42,028 nt of DNA from Anaerobiospirillum sp. NML120449 (GTDB taxonomy: Bacteria; Pseudomonadota; Gammaproteobacteria; Enterobacterales; Succinivibrionaceae). Where the stretch lies: assembly GCF_023051105.1 (NCBI RefSeq), contig NZ_JALKIL010000042.1:1-42028 (forward strand). Reading direction: 5' to 3'. Under the pieces are notes generated by a model. It did not search any database. It had not been told where the DNA came from and saw nothing but the letters and a program-made list of their open reading frames with translations. Of this stretch, positions 33,395 through 42,028 are shown piece by piece. Positions within the stretch are counted from its first letter, which is position 1; each line of letters begins with the position of its first letter. Position numbers and translations under genes: made by a program.

Positions 33395-34600
33395 ATGGCA
33401 GGTGCAAATAAAGCAAAAAAAGATACTGGCAGCTCAGCAGGCTCAGGCAGCAAGCTCGCTTCCAATCTTACAACTGATCCAAAAAAGCAAAAGGCCATTG
33501 AAGCTGCGATGGAACACATCGAGCGTCAGTTTGGCAAGGGCGCCATTATGCGCCTTGGTCAGGGTGAGATGGTAGAAATTGAGTCCATCCCAACCGGTTC
33601 CCTGACTCTCGATATCGCCCTTGGTGTGGGCGGTCTGCCAATGGGCCGTATTATCGAAATCTACGGTCCTGAGTCCTCTGGTAAGACCACTTTAACTCTC
33701 GAACTGATTGCTCAGGCTCAAAAGCGCGGCAAGGTCTGTGCTTTCGTGGACGCCGAGCACGCTCTGGACACCATTTATGCTCAGAAGCTGGGTGTTCAGG
33801 TCAACAATCTGCTGCTCTCCCAGCCAGATACCGGTGAGCAGGCTCTGGACATTGTTGAGACTCTGGTCCGTTCCGGCGGTATCGACGTTATCATCGTGGA
33901 CTCCGTAGCTGCCCTGGTACCAAAGGCAGAAATTGAAGGCGACATGGGTGACAATCACGTAGGTCTGCAGGCTCGTCTGATGTCCCAGGCCTTACGTAAG
34001 CTTACCGGTACCATCAAGCAGGCTAACTGCATGGTTGTGTTCATCAACCAGCTGCGTATGAAGATCGGTGTGATGTTCGGCAGCCCTGAGACCACCACCG
34101 GCGGTAACGCTCTGAAGTACTACGCCTCTGTACGTCTTGATATCCGCAAGGCAACTCCAATCAAGGAGAAGGACACCGTCATCGGTAACGAGACCCGCGT
34201 AAAGGTTGTAAAGAACAAGGTTGCCCCGCCATTCAAGCAGGCCAACTTCCAGATTCTCTTCAACTACGGTATTTCCAAGAACGGCGAGCTCATCGACCTT
34301 GGTGTCCAGCTCAAGTTTGTGGACAAGACCGGCGCCTGGTTTGCCTACAACGGCACCAAGATTGGCCAGGGCAAGACCAATGCTATCCGCTACCTGGACG
34401 AGCATCCTGAGGTTGCTGATGAGCTTGAGGCCAAGATCCGTGACTTCTTCAAGCAGAACTCCGATTACTCCAGCTCTGCTGAGCTCGGTGCTGCCGATGA
34501 TGCTGAGCCATCCATGGGGGGTTCAGATGATGAGGATATGCCACCTCTTGAGGATGTCGAAGATGAGGAGCTCGTAAGCGAGATCCCTGAGGACCTCTAA
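33395..34600 (+). CDS. recA: Recombinase RecA
   Basis: RecA forms filaments on single-stranded DNA, performs strand exchange and acts as co-protease in the SOS response. The product is 401 residues (E. coli 353). Walker [10 protein letters not shown] is at residues 91-99. The DNA-binding loop regions and [30 protein letters not shown] are canonical. The N-terminus has about 24 extra residues, Lys/Ser/Gly-rich ([20 protein letters not shown]), before the conserved [19 protein letters not shown]. The C-terminus has an extended acidic tail (about 365-401) of Asp and Glu, which in E. coli modulates DNA binding. The ATG has a weak GGTG ribosome binding site. recX follows after a terminator-like hairpin. 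Confidence 0.98.
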   Translation: MAGANKAKKDTGSSAGSGSKLASNLTTDPKKQKAIEAAMEHIERQFGKGAIMRLGQGEMVEIESIPTGSLTLDIALGVGGLPMGRIIEIYGPESSGKTTLTLELIAQAQKRGKVCAFVDAEHALDTIYAQKLGVQVNNLLLSQPDTGEQALDIVETLVRSGGIDVIIVDSVAALVPKAEIEGDMGDNHVGLQARLMSQALRKLTGTIKQANCMVVFINQLRMKIGVMFGSPETTTGGNALKYYASVRLDIRKATPIKEKDTVIGNETRVKVVKNKVAPPFKQANFQILFNYGISKNGELIDLGVQLKFVDKTGAWFAYNGTKIGQGKTNAIRYLDEHPEVADELEAKIRDFFKQNSDYSSSAELGAADDAEPSMGGSDDEDMPPLEDVEDEELVSEIPEDL

Positions 34601-34907
34601 CTTACAGCAGCTATCTGCAGCCATGGGGCTCATGACTGTCATGAAACCCTGTGGTAACTGTACAATGACGCAGGCTTTGCCCTCCATAAGTGGAGGCCCG
34701 GAGCCTGCGTCATTTGTTTAGGGGCGCAGCACGATCATCTGAGCAGGTGCGCGGTCTGGGCATGGACAGGCGCAGTCGGGACCATGAAGTGCAGAGCAGG
34801 ACAGCCGCGCAGGCCAGTATGCGGCACAGCAGCTGAGGCGGCTGCTGCGTCAGGTACTGCCGGGGCCGGGCATGATTAACTTTTGAGTGTGTACAGGAGA
34901 GCCTTAG
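34601..34907. other. recA-recX spacer
   Basis: The first 120 bases hold the recA terminator hairpin (34664-34714). The rest is GC-rich with CAGC words and a ribosome binding site (CAGGAGAG) for recX. No gene is seen. Confidence 0.5.
34664..34714 (+). terminator. Terminator-like hairpin after recA
   Basis: AATGACGCAGGCT (34664-34676) pairs perfectly with 34702-34714. Inside, CCTCC-ATAAGT-GGAGG forms a second stem. TGTTTA follows. Leaky termination here would let some transcripts run into recX, as known for E. coli recA-recX. Confidence 0.8.
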
Positions 34908-35423
34908 ATGTGGGCCAGAAAATCCTATAAGAAGCGTTCTTACTCATCTGAGCCGCGTGAGCTCAGCGAGAGCATTCCTGACGCGGTCAATTTCATGGTG
35001 GGACTGCTGTCCAAAAGAGAGTATTCAGCTAAGGAGCTCAGGGAAAAGACCCTGAAGCGCTATACCGAAATAGCCACAGATGAGGCCTTGCTTATCTGCC
35101 AGCAAAGAGGCTATCAGAGTGAGCAGCGCTATGCCGAAATGCTGGTCCGTCATATGGAATTTGCCCTGTACGGTCCGATGAAGCTTCAGTTTGAAGCCCG
35201 CCGTAAGGGCGTGGACCTGGAGCTGGTCAGAGAGGCCGCTGCCGAGGTCAACTGGGAAGAGCTGGCTTACGATGCCCTGGTCAAGAAGTATGGTGAGCAG
35301 GAGCTTGAGTATGAACAGCGCCAGAAAGCGCTGGCATATCTGGCCCGACGTGGCTTTGCCGCCGGTACCTGCATCAAGGCCATGGAAGAGCTCAAGCGCC
35401 GCCTTGATGAGGCCGAAGAGTAG
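34908..35423 (+). CDS. recX: Regulatory protein RecX
   Basis: RecX binds RecA filaments and inhibits their extension. The product is 171 residues (E. coli 166) with the helical-repeat pattern of the family: VNFMVGLLSKREYSAKELREKT near the N-terminus, RYAEMLVRHMEFALYGPMKLQFEARRKGVD in the middle and QRQKALAYLARRGFAAGTCIKAMEEL at the C-terminus. The first 20 residues are basic and Ser-rich. The ATG follows CAGGAGAG. Its position right after recA is the conserved arrangement. Confidence 0.93.
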   Translation: MWARKSYKKRSYSSEPRELSESIPDAVNFMVGLLSKREYSAKELREKTLKRYTEIATDEALLICQQRGYQSEQRYAEMLVRHMEFALYGPMKLQFEARRKGVDLELVREAAAEVNWEELAYDALVKKYGEQELEYEQRQKALAYLARRGFAAGTCIKAMEELKRRLDEAEE

Positions 35424-35884
35424 CCATGGAGCATGGGCTTGCCGCTCTGCCTTGTAAGGACGGCAGCTGCAATGGCCTGCATGAGCGTCAGCCAGGACTG
35501 CAAGGCAGCAGCATGGGCAGCTCATGGTCATCTTAGCTGTCTCATCCATGGGGCCAGCATAAGTGTGGCTGAACGGCCCTGGCTGGCATGCAGTTGCATT
35601 CCGGTCTGACAATACGGCAGCGGTAAGGCAGCAGCGGCTAATGCGGCAGGGGCAGCAGCGGCTGGCTACACTGGCAGTGAGGTCTGCCAGTGCGGGGGAT
35701 GCGGGTCAGGTGCTGGTGCAGGTGCTGTGGGCTGGGCTGGGCTGACAGGGTAAATTTTCGCTGTCAGGCCTAAAGTGATAGTATGGAATCAGCAATATAG
35801 TTTCCGGCTGTGGCGGGTTCAGGCAGAGCTGATGGTCAGTCTGAGCCAGGTCAGGTCCGGTCAGCAGTTAAGAGAATTTTATTA
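35424..35884. other. recX-rluD spacer with a 24-bp period repeat and hairpin
   Basis: This 461-base spacer contains GGCAGCAGCGGCT twice (35627-35639 and 35651-35663, 24 bases apart) and a perfect 9-bp hairpin, CACTGGCAG-TGAGGT-CTGCCAGTG (35669-35692), without a T-run. The last 130 bases are AT-richer and probably include the rluD promoter. No gene is seen. bamD, which lies divergent to rluD in enterics, is absent. Confidence 0.5.
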
Positions 35885-36856
35885 ATGAGTGATGTAATTA
35901 CACTGCAGGTTTCTGATGAATTTCATGGCAAGCGTCTTGATGCCATTCTTGGCGGCATGATTGACAGCCATTCGCGCAGTGCCTTACGCACCCTGATTGA
36001 TGAGGGTAAAGTTCTGGTTGACGGCAAGGTGCTCAATAAGGCCAGCATCAAGCTCAATGCCGGTCAGAACATTGAGGTTCACATGGATGAGCCTGAAAGT
36101 CTTGAGGCTGTTCCTGAGGATATTCCTCTGAACATTGTCTATCAGGACGATGATCTGATTGTCATTAACAAGCCAATCAACTTTGTGGTTCACCCTGGCG
36201 CCGGTGTAAAGAACGGCACAGTGATGAATGCCATGCTCTATCATTTCCCTCAGACTGCCGTGCTGGCCCGTGCCGGTATTGTTCACCGTCTGGACAAGGA
36301 TACATCCGGTCTTATGGTCATTGCTCTTAGCCAGACAGCTCAGCATCACCTCATCAAGGCTATCAGCAAGCATCTGGTAGTTCGTGAGTATGAGGCCATT
36401 GTTGAAGGAGAGCTTACTGCAGGCGGTACCGTGGATGCACCAATCGGCCGTGATCTGCACAACCGTACCCGTATGGCTGTTATGCCTGATGGCATGGGCC
36501 GTGAGGCTGTTACCCATTACCGTGTAATGGAGCGCTATCGTGCCCACACCCGTCTTAAGCTGCGCCTTGAGACTGGCCGTACCCACCAGATTCGTGTTCA
36601 CATGGCCTCGCTGCACCATCCGCTGCTGGGTGATACCCAGTATGGCGGCCGCCGTATCAAACATATTGCCGGTGCCAGTGCCGAGCTTGATCAGGCTCTC
36701 AATGCCTACCGCCATCAGGCCCTGCACGCCAGTCATATCGAATTTGAGCATCCGGTAACCGGAGAGACCCTGTCCTTTGACGCTCCGATACCTGAGGAAA
36801 TGAAGAACCTCATGGATCTGCTCAGAGAAGATTACAAACTCAATGGCCTGTACTAA
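35885..36856 (+). CDS. rluD: 23S rRNA pseudouridine synthase RluD (1911/1915/1917)
   Basis: RluD makes the three pseudouridines in helix 69 of 23S rRNA, needed for normal ribosome assembly and termination. From ATG 35885 it is 323 residues (E. coli 326). An S4-like RNA-binding domain (about residues 10-75, RLDAILGGMIDSHSRSALRTLI) precedes the catalytic domain. The catalytic Asp137 lies in VHRLDKDTSGLMV. The RLETGRTHQIRVHM and HPLLGDTQYGG motifs follow. An in-frame start at 35810 is open, but its codons look like spacer and the ATG at 35885 fits the family. pgeF follows after 22 bases and is likely cotranscribed. Confidence 0.96.
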   Translation: MSDVITLQVSDEFHGKRLDAILGGMIDSHSRSALRTLIDEGKVLVDGKVLNKASIKLNAGQNIEVHMDEPESLEAVPEDIPLNIVYQDDDLIVINKPINFVVHPGAGVKNGTVMNAMLYHFPQTAVLARAGIVHRLDKDTSGLMVIALSQTAQHHLIKAISKHLVVREYEAIVEGELTAGGTVDAPIGRDLHNRTRMAVMPDGMGREAVTHYRVMERYRAHTRLKLRLETGRTHQIRVHMASLHHPLLGDTQYGGRRIKHIAGASAELDQALNAYRHQALHASHIEFEHPVTGETLSFDAPIPEEMKNLMDLLREDYKLNGLY

Positions 36857-36878
36857 AGACAGAGCCTAAGGAGCTGTT

Positions 36879-37742
36879 ATGACACGTACAGTTGATGGAA
36901 TTGAAGTTCCTCCTTTTGATGCCTGGAAGGAGCAGCACAAAAACTATGTGCTCAACAATCTCAGGCAGTCCCTGTATAAGGGGCGCTACATGATCATTGA
37001 CTGCTTTGAAAACGATGTGACCGCGTTCTACACCACCCGTTTTGATGGTGTGAGCAAGGCTCCTTATGACAGTTTCAACATGGCTTTGCATGTCGGTGAT
37101 AACGAAGCTGACGTGCTGGCCAACCGCAAGACCATGAATGAGGACTTTGGCCTCGAGCATACCTGTTTTATGAACCAGACTCATTCAGCTGATGTCATTG
37201 TGGTTGATGAAAGCAACAGGCATCAGGACTGCTTTGACTGTGATGCCCTGGTAACCAGTCAGAAAAAGACTGCCATTGCAGTTATGACAGCCGACTGTCT
37301 TCCTCTGATCCTCTGTGACGAGGAGAACAATGTCTGTGCCGCTATCCACTGCGGCTGGCGCGGTATTGCCGGAGGTATTATCGAAAACAGCGTCCATGCC
37401 ATGGAAAAGCTCGGAGCCAGCACTCAAAGCATTCGCGGCTTTCTGGGACCGGCCATTGGACCACACTCCTTTGAAATAGGCGCTGAGGTAAGAGAGCAGT
37501 TCCTTAAAAAGGATGAGGGTTACCAGGACTGTTTTATGGTGCTGGATCATACTGATGACAAGGGCAATCCCAAGTATCTGTGCCACATCTACCGTCTGGC
37601 AGTGAACACCCTGCGCTCACTGGGCGTAGACGGCCCAATCTTTGGCGGCCGTGCTGACACCTTCATGCAGACCTCAGTGTTCTACTCCTATCGCAAGGCC
37701 AGTGTCACCGGCCGCATGGCCTCAGTCATCTGTCTGAACTGA
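36879..37742 (+). CDS. pgeF: Multicopper polyphenol oxidase/laccase-domain protein PgeF (YfiH)
   Basis: This family (YfiH/PgeF) has purine nucleoside phosphorylase-like activity in some members and edits wrongly incorporated peptidoglycan precursors in E. coli. The product is 287 residues (E. coli 243). The zinc-binding site is conserved: His102 in MNQTHS, Cys140 in MTADCLPLI and His157 in AIHCGWRG. The end region is TFMQTSVFYSYRKASVTGRMA. About 40 extra residues lie at the N-terminus. The ATG has an AAGGAG ribosome binding site. It follows rluD at 22 bases, as in enterics, and is closed by a terminator. Confidence 0.95.
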   Translation: MTRTVDGIEVPPFDAWKEQHKNYVLNNLRQSLYKGRYMIIDCFENDVTAFYTTRFDGVSKAPYDSFNMALHVGDNEADVLANRKTMNEDFGLEHTCFMNQTHSADVIVVDESNRHQDCFDCDALVTSQKKTAIAVMTADCLPLILCDEENNVCAAIHCGWRGIAGGIIENSVHAMEKLGASTQSIRGFLGPAIGPHSFEIGAEVREQFLKKDEGYQDCFMVLDHTDDKGNPKYLCHIYRLAVNTLRSLGVDGPIFGGRADTFMQTSVFYSYRKASVTGRMASVICLN

Positions 37743-37820
37743 CCGGCCTGCCATCCAGCAGCACCACCTCCCAGGCGGCGGCAGCTGCTGCCCGTCCGGC
37801 TGGACGGCCTGGCCTGAACA

Positions 37821-37870
37821 ACAGGGGGCATGATCGAACCATTTGATATGGTCGGTCATGCCCCCTGTGT
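37821..37870 (+). terminator. Long hairpin terminator after pgeF
   Basis: ACAGGGGGCATGA (37821-37833) pairs perfectly with 37858-37870, and an inner CGA-CCA/TGG-TCG stem extends it around a short loop. GTTATTT follows. This is the likely end of the rluD-pgeF transcript. Confidence 0.85.
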
Positions 37871-38232
37871 TATTTCAGCGTCGTAGATTTCAACCGCCGT
37901 GGCGGGCAGGCGACGCTGCCCGGCCCGTTGCAGTATGCTGATGGCCGCTGCCAGCTGTCAGCTTCACTGCTGTGTCTGACCTGCGGTCAGGGGACGGCCA
38001 TGGAGCTGCCAGGGGCCGGCCACAGTACCGCCTGGCTGCCAGCTGGCAATGGCGGCCGGGCTGCGGCACGGCCAGCTGCGGCTCATGAGCTTTTGCAGTG
38101 GCTGCGGTGTTGGACAAGCAGGTCTTTGGGGTGGCACGGGGAGAAAAGGTACTTTTGGTTTTAGCTTGTGTTTGATGGTGGCGGTAAGTTAGCGGGTTAA
38201 TGGTATTTTTAGAAAAATATTTTGACTCAGGA

Positions 38233-38261
38233 CTTTAATTATTTGTCCCCTGTCCCCAAGT
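38233..38261 (+). promoter_or_regulatory. Possible sigma-32 (heat-shock) promoter upstream of clpB
   Basis: CTTTAA (38233-38238), 15 bases, then CCCCAAGT (38254-38261) resembles the heat-shock consensus CTTGAA-N13-15-CCCCATNT with one mismatch in each box. clpB is usually under sigma-32. The distance to the clpB start (about 330 bases) is long, so the assignment is tentative. Confidence 0.3.
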
Positions 38262-38588
38262 AAAATGGTGTAGGAGCTATAAGCACAACCCGCAAAAGCT
38301 CAGCTGATAAACAGCATGTTTATCAGTCTTGGCGATGGTCTATAGATATCATGAGTCTGGCTCTGGTATCACGGGTTCAGTACAGGAGATCACCTGCGGT
38401 TACCTGCTGCCTCCGGCTGCTGCCAGCTGATGTGTTTTCAGTCATGGTTGTAGTGGAAGCGGTGGTTGCCAGGGGAAGGGTGGTCCGGTAGAAGTGAAAA
38501 GCTGTCCATGGCCCGGGTTAAAGTGTTTAGGCCTGAGGACAGGCAGATGCTGTAGCCAAAGAGTAGATTTTATTTTTGGAGGAACGAT

Positions 38589-41339
38589 ATGCGTTTGGAT
38601 CGTTTTACAGTCAAGTTTCAAGAAGCCTTATCTGACGCACAATCGTTAGCAGTTGGACACGATAACCAGTTTATCGAGCCAGTTCATATCATGTCTGCCC
38701 TGGTAGCCCAGGAAGACGGCTCAATCCGTCCGCTGTTAACCTTAGCTGGTTCCGACCCTCAGGCTGTAAAAATTCTGGTCGACAAGGCCGTAGACAACCT
38801 GCCACGCGTTCAGGGCGTAGGAGGTGATCTGCAGCTGTCCCCACAGACAGGCAGAATCTTAAATTTATGTGACAAGCTCTCCCAGAAAGCCAAGGACTCC
38901 TTTATCTCATCAGAGATTTTCGTCATGGCTGCCATGGAGACAGAGGGCGACCTCAAGCGTATTCTCGAGCAGTGCAACCTCTCCCGCGAGAAGCTGCTTA
39001 AGGCTTTTGAGACTGTGCGTGCCGGCAATAATGTAGATGATGAAAATGCCGAAAGCTCACGTGGCGCTCTGGGTAAATATACAGTTGACCTTACTGAGCG
39101 TGCCGAGCAGGGCAAGCTTGATCCTGTTATTGGCCGTGATGAGGAAATCCGCCGTACCATTCAGGTTCTGCAGCGTCGTACCAAGAACAATCCTGTGCTC
39201 ATTGGTGAGCCTGGTGTTGGTAAGACTGCCATTGTCGAGGGTCTTGCTCAGCGTATTGTTAAGGGCGAAGTACCTGAGGGTCTGCGTAACAAGAAAGTGC
39301 TGACCCTGGACCTGGGCGCTCTGATTGCCGGTGCCAAATACCGTGGTGAGTTTGAAGAACGTCTTAAGGGCGTGCTCAATGAGCTTGCCAAGCAGGGCGG
39401 CAAGGTAATTCTCTTCATTGATGAGCTGCACACCATGGTTGGTGCCGGCAAGGCCGATGGTGCCATGGATGCGGGCAATATGTTAAAGCCTGCCCTTGCC
39501 CGTGGTGAGCTGCACTGCGTAGGCGCTACTACTCTTGATGAGTACCGTGAGTACATCGAAAAGGATGCCGCTCTGGAGCGTCGTTTCCAGAAGGTACTGG
39601 TAGAAGAGCCAAGTGTTGAGAGCACCATTGCCATTCTGCGTGGTCTGAAGGAGCGTTATGAGCTGCATCACCATGTGCAGATTACCGATCCGGCCATTGT
39701 GGCAGCAGCCACTCTGTCAAACCGTTACATTACCGATCGTCAGCTGCCAGATAAGGCCATTGACCTTATTGATGAGGCCGCTGCCAGCATCCGTCTGCAG
39801 ATTGATTCCAAGCCTGAGCCTCTTGATCGTATCGATCACCGTCTGATTCAGCTCAAGATGGAGCGTCAGGCCATTGCCCGTGAGCAGGATGAGGCCAGCA
39901 AGAAGCGTCTTGCCGCCATTGATGCTGACATTAAGGAAAATGAAGCTGAGTACCAGCGTCTGGATGAAATCTGGAAGGCTGAAAAGCTCATGCTTGAGGG
40001 CACCCAGAAGTACAAGGTTGAGCTTGATAATGCCCGTCATGAGTATGATGTGGCCAAGCGTAACGGCGACCTCAACCGTATGAGTGAGCTGCAGTACGGC
40101 ATCATTCCTGAGCTCGAGCAGAAGATTAAGGCAGCATCAGCTGCTGAGGGTCAGAAGACCGATCTGCTTAAGAACAAGGTAACTGATACTGAGATTGCTG
40201 ATGTAGTCTCACGTGCTACTGGTATTCCGGTATCGCGCATGATGGAAGGTGAGCGTCAGAAGCTGCTGCGCATGGAGGACAATCTCCATCAGCGTGTGAT
40301 TGGCCAGGATGAGGCAGTAGCTGCCATTTCCTCAGCAATCAGACGTTCCCGTGCCGGTCTTTCTGATCCAAACCGTCCAATCGGCTCCTTCTTATTCCTT
40401 GGTCCTACTGGTGTAGGTAAGACTGAGCTGTGTAAGGCTGTAGCCGAGTTCATGTTCGACTCCACCAAAGCCATGGTGCGTATTGACATGTCCGAGTACA
40501 TGGAAAAGCACACAGTGGCCCGTCTGGTCGGTGCCCCTCCGGGCTATGTAGGTTATGAGCAGGGCGGTTACCTTACAGAGGCTGTACGCCGCAGACCATA
40601 TTCAGTAATTCTGCTCGACGAGATTGAGAAAGCTCATCCTGATGTCTTCAATATCCTGCTGCAGGTACTGGACGATGGTCGTCTGACCGATGGTCAGGGC
40701 CGTACTGTGGACTTCAAGAACACAGTAATCATCATGACCTCCAATCTTGGCTCTTCCATGATTCAGGAGGAGGCCGGACGCTCAAGCTATGATCAGATCA
40801 AGACCATGCTCTTTGGTGTGCTCGAGAAGAACTTCAAGCCTGAGTTCCTCAACCGTATTGATGAGACTGTGGTCTTCCATCCATTAAGCCATGAGAACAT
40901 CAAGGACATTGCCCGCATCCAGTTAAGCGCCCTGTCAAAGCGCCTTAAGGATGCCAGCATTGAAGTTTCCATCAATGATCATCTGTACGACTACGTGGCC
41001 AATGTGGGCTTTGACCCTGTATTTGGTGCCCGTCCATTGCGTCGTGCCATTCAGAGTGAGGTTGAAGATCCGCTCTCCAGAATCATTCTGCAGGGTGAGC
41101 TTATGCCTGAGGTCCACTATGAGCTCAATGTCGATGAAAATGGCAAGCTGACCTGCAAACCGGTAAAGATGATGCCGAGTACAGGATCAGCAGTAAACAC
41201 AACCCGCACAGCCCAGCAGGGTGTGCTGCCAGGCTCACGCCCTGGCGCCATTAACGGTGCTTCCCGTCCGGCAGGTCACCCGGGTGCCCCGGGTAACCAG
41301 CCTGCTCTCGGCACCCCTGGCATCCAGGGCGCCCAGTAG
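38589..41339 (+). CDS. clpB: Disaggregase ClpB (AAA+ chaperone)
   Basis: ClpB is a hexameric ATPase that extracts proteins from aggregates with DnaK. The product is 916 residues (E. coli 857) and aligns closely with it for the first 860. An N-terminal Clp domain ([13 protein letters not shown]) is followed by NBD1 with Walker A GEPGVGKT (206-213), the coiled-coil middle domain (about 405-525) that sets it apart from ClpA/ClpC, and NBD2 with Walker A GPTGVGKT (605-612). The C-terminal 55 or so residues after KPVKMM are an unusual Pro/Gly/Ala/Ser-rich tail ending GIQGAQ. The ATG has a strong TTGGAGGAA ribosome binding site. A terminator follows before the rRNA operon. Confidence 0.98.
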   Translation: MRLDRFTVKFQEALSDAQSLAVGHDNQFIEPVHIMSALVAQEDGSIRPLLTLAGSDPQAVKILVDKAVDNLPRVQGVGGDLQLSPQTGRILNLCDKLSQKAKDSFISSEIFVMAAMETEGDLKRILEQCNLSREKLLKAFETVRAGNNVDDENAESSRGALGKYTVDLTERAEQGKLDPVIGRDEEIRRTIQVLQRRTKNNPVLIGEPGVGKTAIVEGLAQRIVKGEVPEGLRNKKVLTLDLGALIAGAKYRGEFEERLKGVLNELAKQGGKVILFIDELHTMVGAGKADGAMDAGNMLKPALARGELHCVGATTLDEYREYIEKDAALERRFQKVLVEEPSVESTIAILRGLKERYELHHHVQITDPAIVAAATLSNRYITDRQLPDKAIDLIDEAAASIRLQIDSKPEPLDRIDHRLIQLKMERQAIAREQDEASKKRLAAIDADIKENEAEYQRLDEIWKAEKLMLEGTQKYKVELDNARHEYDVAKRNGDLNRMSELQYGIIPELEQKIKAASAAEGQKTDLLKNKVTDTEIADVVSRATGIPVSRMMEGERQKLLRMEDNLHQRVIGQDEAVAAISSAIRRSRAGLSDPNRPIGSFLFLGPTGVGKTELCKAVAEFMFDSTKAMVRIDMSEYMEKHTVARLVGAPPGYVGYEQGGYLTEAVRRRPYSVILLDEIEKAHPDVFNILLQVLDDGRLTDGQGRTVDFKNTVIIMTSNLGSSMIQEEAGRSSYDQIKTMLFGVLEKNFKPEFLNRIDETVVFHPLSHENIKDIARIQLSALSKRLKDASIEVSINDHLYDYVANVGFDPVFGARPLRRAIQSEVEDPLSRIILQGELMPEVHYELNVDENGKLTCKPVKMMPSTGSAVNTTRTAQQGVLPGSRPGAINGASRPAGHPGAPGNQPALGTPGIQGAQ

Positions 41340-41406
41340 CATCCTGAGCCTGCCACCAGGCACATAAGGACCTGCGCCAGCCGGTAACGGCTTAACGGTA
41401 GATAAG

Positions 41407-41439
41407 AATCCCCCGCCATAATGACGGGGGATTTTTTTT
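41407..41439 (+). terminator. Intrinsic terminator after clpB
   Basis: AATCCCCCG (41407-41415) pairs with CGGGGGATT (41425-41433) around a 9-base loop and is followed by a run of T through 41439. Confidence 0.93.
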
Positions 41440-41748
41440 GGCTGCAGGGCCGCGCAGGCCGCGCGGCCGTCAGGCCAGGCCGCGCCGGGCCGGCCGTGAC
41501 CGCAGGCACGGCTGGCCCGAACGGGCAGCGCCAGGTAAATGGGGGAACACTTTTTGTCCCGGCTGCGGACAAAACAGTGGGACAGATCACACTATTGAGG
41601 GCAAAATAGGCCGGTTTATGGCGCCAAAACCATAATCGGTGAATTAACTGTAACCCCGGGCAAAAGAAATTTTCGGCTCGTAAAGCTGATATAAATCATG
41701 TTTTTGTAAAAATGTTAAAAAAATTTTAAATTTTTTGTGAAAAAAGTG

Positions 41749-41776
41749 TTGACCAGGGGATGAAAATCATTAAAAT
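41749..41776 (+). promoter_or_regulatory. rRNA operon promoter (P1-type)
   Basis: TTGACC (41749-41754), a 16-base spacer and TAAAAT (41771-41776) form a strong sigma-70 promoter. The preceding 60 bases are almost pure A and T, as expected for an UP element that boosts rRNA transcription. Confidence 0.8.
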
Positions 41777-41830
41777 ACGTTCCCGCTGTGACGCACTGAG
41801 CAAGCAGCTGCAAAGGCCAAGCGCCTCCAA

Positions 41831-41843
41831 GTTCTTTAAAAAT
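41831..41843 (+). promoter_or_regulatory. boxA antitermination element in the rRNA leader
   Basis: GTTCTTTAAAAAT resembles the E. coli rRNA boxA TGCTCTTTAACA. It is followed by AGACAATCTGTGTGGG, which also occurs in the E. coli rrn leader after boxA. The element binds NusB/NusE to form the rRNA antitermination complex. Confidence 0.75.
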
Positions 41844-41940
41844 CAGGTACAGACAATCTGTGTGGGTTCTTTAAGTTAAGAACTTTGAGTTTTGCCAACA
41901 TACTGGCAACTGGTTACAGTTGCACTTCAAACGAATCATT

Positions 41941-42028
41941 AAAGTGAAGAGTTTGATCATGGCTCAGATTGAACGCTGGCGGCAGGCCTAATACATGCAA
42001 GTCGAACGGTAACAGCAGAGGAGCTTGC
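41941..42028 (+). rRNA. rrs: 16S ribosomal RNA, 5' end (partial)
   Basis: The sequence from AAAGTGAAGAGTTTGATC onwards, including ATGGCTCAGATTGAACGC and the following CTGGCGGCAGGCCTAA, matches the 5' end of gammaproteobacterial 16S rRNA. The first base is placed by alignment with the E. coli mature end (AAATTGAAGAG). Only the first 88 bases are in the window; the gene continues beyond it. The helix near the end, with AACAGCAGAGGAGCTTGC, is in the variable V1 region. Confidence 0.98.

Larger units (their letters stand above)
37743..38588. other. pgeF-clpB spacer
   Basis: This 846-base spacer holds the pgeF terminator, a GC-rich half with CAGCTG/GGCC words, an AT-rich island (about 38150-38280) with a possible heat-shock promoter, and a final 300 bases of mixed composition. 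No gene is supported; the frame at 37928-38164 has no ribosome binding site and an unlikely composition. The clpB ribosome binding site TTGGAGGAA is at the right end. Confidence 0.5.
41340..41940. other. clpB-rrn spacer: terminator, GC-rich block, rRNA promoter and leader
   Basis: After the clpB terminator a GC-rich block (41440-41530) gives way to a very AT-rich stretch (about 41680-41748), which looks like an UP element for the rRNA promoter. The leader after the promoter has a boxA-like element and small hairpins (for example TTGCCA-ACATAC-TGGCAA at 41892-41909) before the mature 16S start. Confidence 0.7.

Noticed and set aside
37928..38164. 78-codon frame between pgeF and clpB
   Set aside because: No ribosome binding site and no recognisable protein features.

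Overview
The window looks like chromosomal backbone of a gammaproteobacterium. Gene order follows familiar gammaproteobacterial blocks: lepA-lepB-rnc-era-recO, rlmD-relA-pyrG-ftsB-ispD-ispF, nlpD/mutS, pncC-recA-recX, and rluD-pgeF-clpB followed by a 16S rRNA gene. Protein sequences resemble their E. coli counterparts closely. The flagellin cluster, the lack of rpoS beside nlpD and the 16S start together suggest a Succinivibrionaceae-like anaerobe (Anaerobiospirillum/Succinivibrio relatives). That placement is an inference; full 16S sequence would settle it.

Layout. 1-61 holds the first codons of a minus-strand gene leaving the window, possibly an IS256-type transposase. 811-9743: lepA, lepB, rnc, era and an enormous recO. 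10038-16336: rlmD, relA (monofunctional ppGpp synthetase) and pyrG. 16738-23183: ftsB, a fused or extended ispD, ispF, a YqaA/DedA-like membrane protein and nlpD. mutS faces them on the minus strand (23446-26742). 27291-31803: four tandem flagellin genes on the minus strand, each with its own terminator, three of them sharing a near-identical upstream region. 32205-41339: pncC, recA, recX, rluD, pgeF and clpB on the plus strand. 41749-42028: an rRNA promoter, leader and the first 88 bases of 16S rRNA.

What is unusual. Several conserved housekeeping proteins carry long low-complexity Ala/Pro/Asp/Glu/Ser-rich insertions or tails. RecO is 982 residues, with a C-terminal extension of about 646 residues that includes nine tandem 18- or 22-residue acidic repeats. 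MutS has an internal acidic insertion of about 170 residues. IspD has an unrecognised N-terminal domain of about 215 residues plus an Ala-rich insertion. RelA, RlmD, NlpD and ClpB have smaller versions. The spacers are long, look GC-richer than the genes, and contain several unrelated short tandem arrays: 14-bp units between rnc and era, 32-bp units before ftsB, 30-bp units before ispD, a 65-bp duplication between nlpD and mutS. No CRISPR array, tRNA gene, prophage or recognisable defence system was seen.

How the genes work together. The set covers translation and ribosome biogenesis (lepA, era, rnc, rlmD, rluD, 16S), stress and nucleotide metabolism (relA, pyrG, clpB, pncC), recombination and repair (recO, recA, recX, mutS), envelope and division (lepB, ftsB, nlpD, pgeF, ispD/ispF) and motility (four flagellins).
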